Assembly: GCA_016190585.1 (NCBI GenBank)
Contig: JACPQH010000009.1
Coordinates: 1-12,371 of the forward strand
Source of the DNA: Chloroflexota bacterium
Lineage (GTDB): Bacteria; Chloroflexota; Dehalococcoidia; Dehalococcoidales; RBG-16-60-22
Direction of reading: 5' to 3'
DNA: 12,371 bases
Shown: positions 11,813 through 12,371 of the stretch, one piece after another
Layout: each line of letters opens with the position of its first letter
How positions within the stretch are numbered: the first letter of the stretch is position 1
Notes under the pieces: model-generated
Databases searched by the model: none
Told to the model about the DNA's origin: nothing
The model's input: only the letters and a program-made list of their open reading frames with translations
Made by a program: the position numbers and the translations under genes

Positions 11813-12371
11813 TCAAGTGTACCGGCTCCGCATGAGGTCGGAAAGCCCGGTGAGCAGCCGCATGGCCTGCTCGGCCTCGGGGATGGTCAGCGAGGCGAGC
11901 CCGCAGCAGGGCGTCAGCAGTGACTGCGCCACGATTTTCCTGAAGGCGATACCTTTGCGAGTAAACGGGGCCATGGCTTCCTCGAGGCGGTCTTTGAGGG
12001 TGGCGGCTGTCTCCTTGCCCAGGGCTTCCTTGTCGTTGGGCACGACGCCCCAGGCAACGGCGCCCCCGCGTTCCAGCAGCTTCTTCACCTCCGCGGGGAA
12101 CAGGGCGAGGGATCCGGCGTAGCCGTAGGTATCGAAGCTGAGGATGTCGAGGCTGGTGGCCAGCAGCACCGACCAATCGGTGTTGCCGCAGCAGTGGACC
12201 GCCTTCAGCCCGCGGACGCCGCCCATAACCTCTTCCAGGAGACCGATGACCTTGTCGCGGGAGATGGGTACGTAGCTCGAGCCGAACGACGACATGTACG
12301 GCTCGTCGATGAAGATGATGGTGTTTTTCGACAGCCGGGCCAGCTCCTTCTCCTGCCAGGCGGCCTTGAGA
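11813..12371 (-). CDS. MetE / uroporphyrinogen decarboxylase-like methyltransferase, C-terminal part
   Basis: The last 185 residues of a TIM-barrel protein of the cobalamin-independent methionine synthase / UROD-like superfamily; the N-terminus lies past the right edge. Seen in order: TIIFIDEPYMSSFGS, the zinc-ligand pair AVHCCGNTDW (His-x-Cys), DILSFDTYGY where MetE has its Glu ligand (Asp here), AWGVVPND, and the late cysteine in SLLTPCCGLASL. These match the zinc-thiol chemistry that activates homocysteine or another thiol for methyl transfer. Candidates are a short core-type MetE that takes a methyl group from a corrinoid protein, or a corrinoid:coenzyme methyltransferase. The 61-base gap to the convergent membrane-protein gene holds only a 5-bp inverted repeat (11777-11789). 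Confidence 0.8.
   Translation of the reverse strand, partial: LKAAWQEKELARLSKNTIIFIDEPYMSSFGSSYVPISRDKVIGLLEEVMGGVRGLKAVHCCGNTDWSVLLATSLDILSFDTYGYAGSLALFPAEVKKLLERGGAVAWGVVPNDKEALGKETAATLKDRLEEAMAPFTRKGIAFRKIVAQSLLTPCCGLASLTIPEAEQAMRLLTGLSDLMRSRYT

Overview
The window is GC-rich, gene-dense chromosomal DNA with no phage, transposon, CRISPR or RNA gene that I can see. A Chloroflexota (Dehalococcoidia-like) bacterium is my best guess. The reasons are the XRE regulator/DUF2851 pair, the DUF1284 protein, an archaeal-style dUTPase, the aminoglycoside-phosphotransferase/P-loop kinase fusion, and repeated promoters whose -10 box ends 6-7 bases before a start codon (probable leaderless mRNAs). This taxonomic call is an inference from gene content, not from a marker gene.

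Left part (1-2414): the 5' end of aspS (minus strand, cut by the window edge) has a leader holding a strong ribosome binding site followed by a two-codon Met-Asp-stop frame. Across a roughly 360-base gap lies a plus-strand module of a 72-residue XRE-type regulator and a DUF2851 protein. The two genes have near-duplicate promoters: -35, a TACAC-N6-GTGTA palindrome, -10 and ATG fall at exactly the same spacing in both. The DUF2851 gene is split by a one-base frameshift near 1838-1850.

Middle (2389-7500): a HAD-family hydrolase (minus) diverges from birA. birA is preceded by a BirA box and followed by bioY, which makes a self-regulated biotin-uptake unit. A DUF1284 cysteine-rich protein follows and carries a perfect 12-bp hairpin with a GCAA loop inside its coding sequence. 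Then come an ABC-2 transporter (ATPase plus permease, 4-base overlap) and a dUTPase/dCTP-deaminase-fold enzyme, tightly packed as one probable operon.

Right part (7581-12371): a minus-strand operon encodes a 31-residue very basic peptide, a THEP1-type NTPase and the phosphotransferase/kinase fusion. Divergent from it is a large polytopic membrane protein resembling GT-C glycosyltransferases. Convergent to that is the C-terminal part of a MetE/uroporphyrinogen-decarboxylase-like zinc methyltransferase, cut by the right edge.

The strongest candidate for something undescribed is the XRE/DUF2851 module with its twin leaderless promoter-operators. It resembles the wiring of controller proteins in restriction-modification systems, although no methyltransferase is present. 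Secondary points are the coding-sequence hairpin at 4949-4976, the altered biotin-ligase motif, and the Asp-containing minimal leader ahead of aspS.
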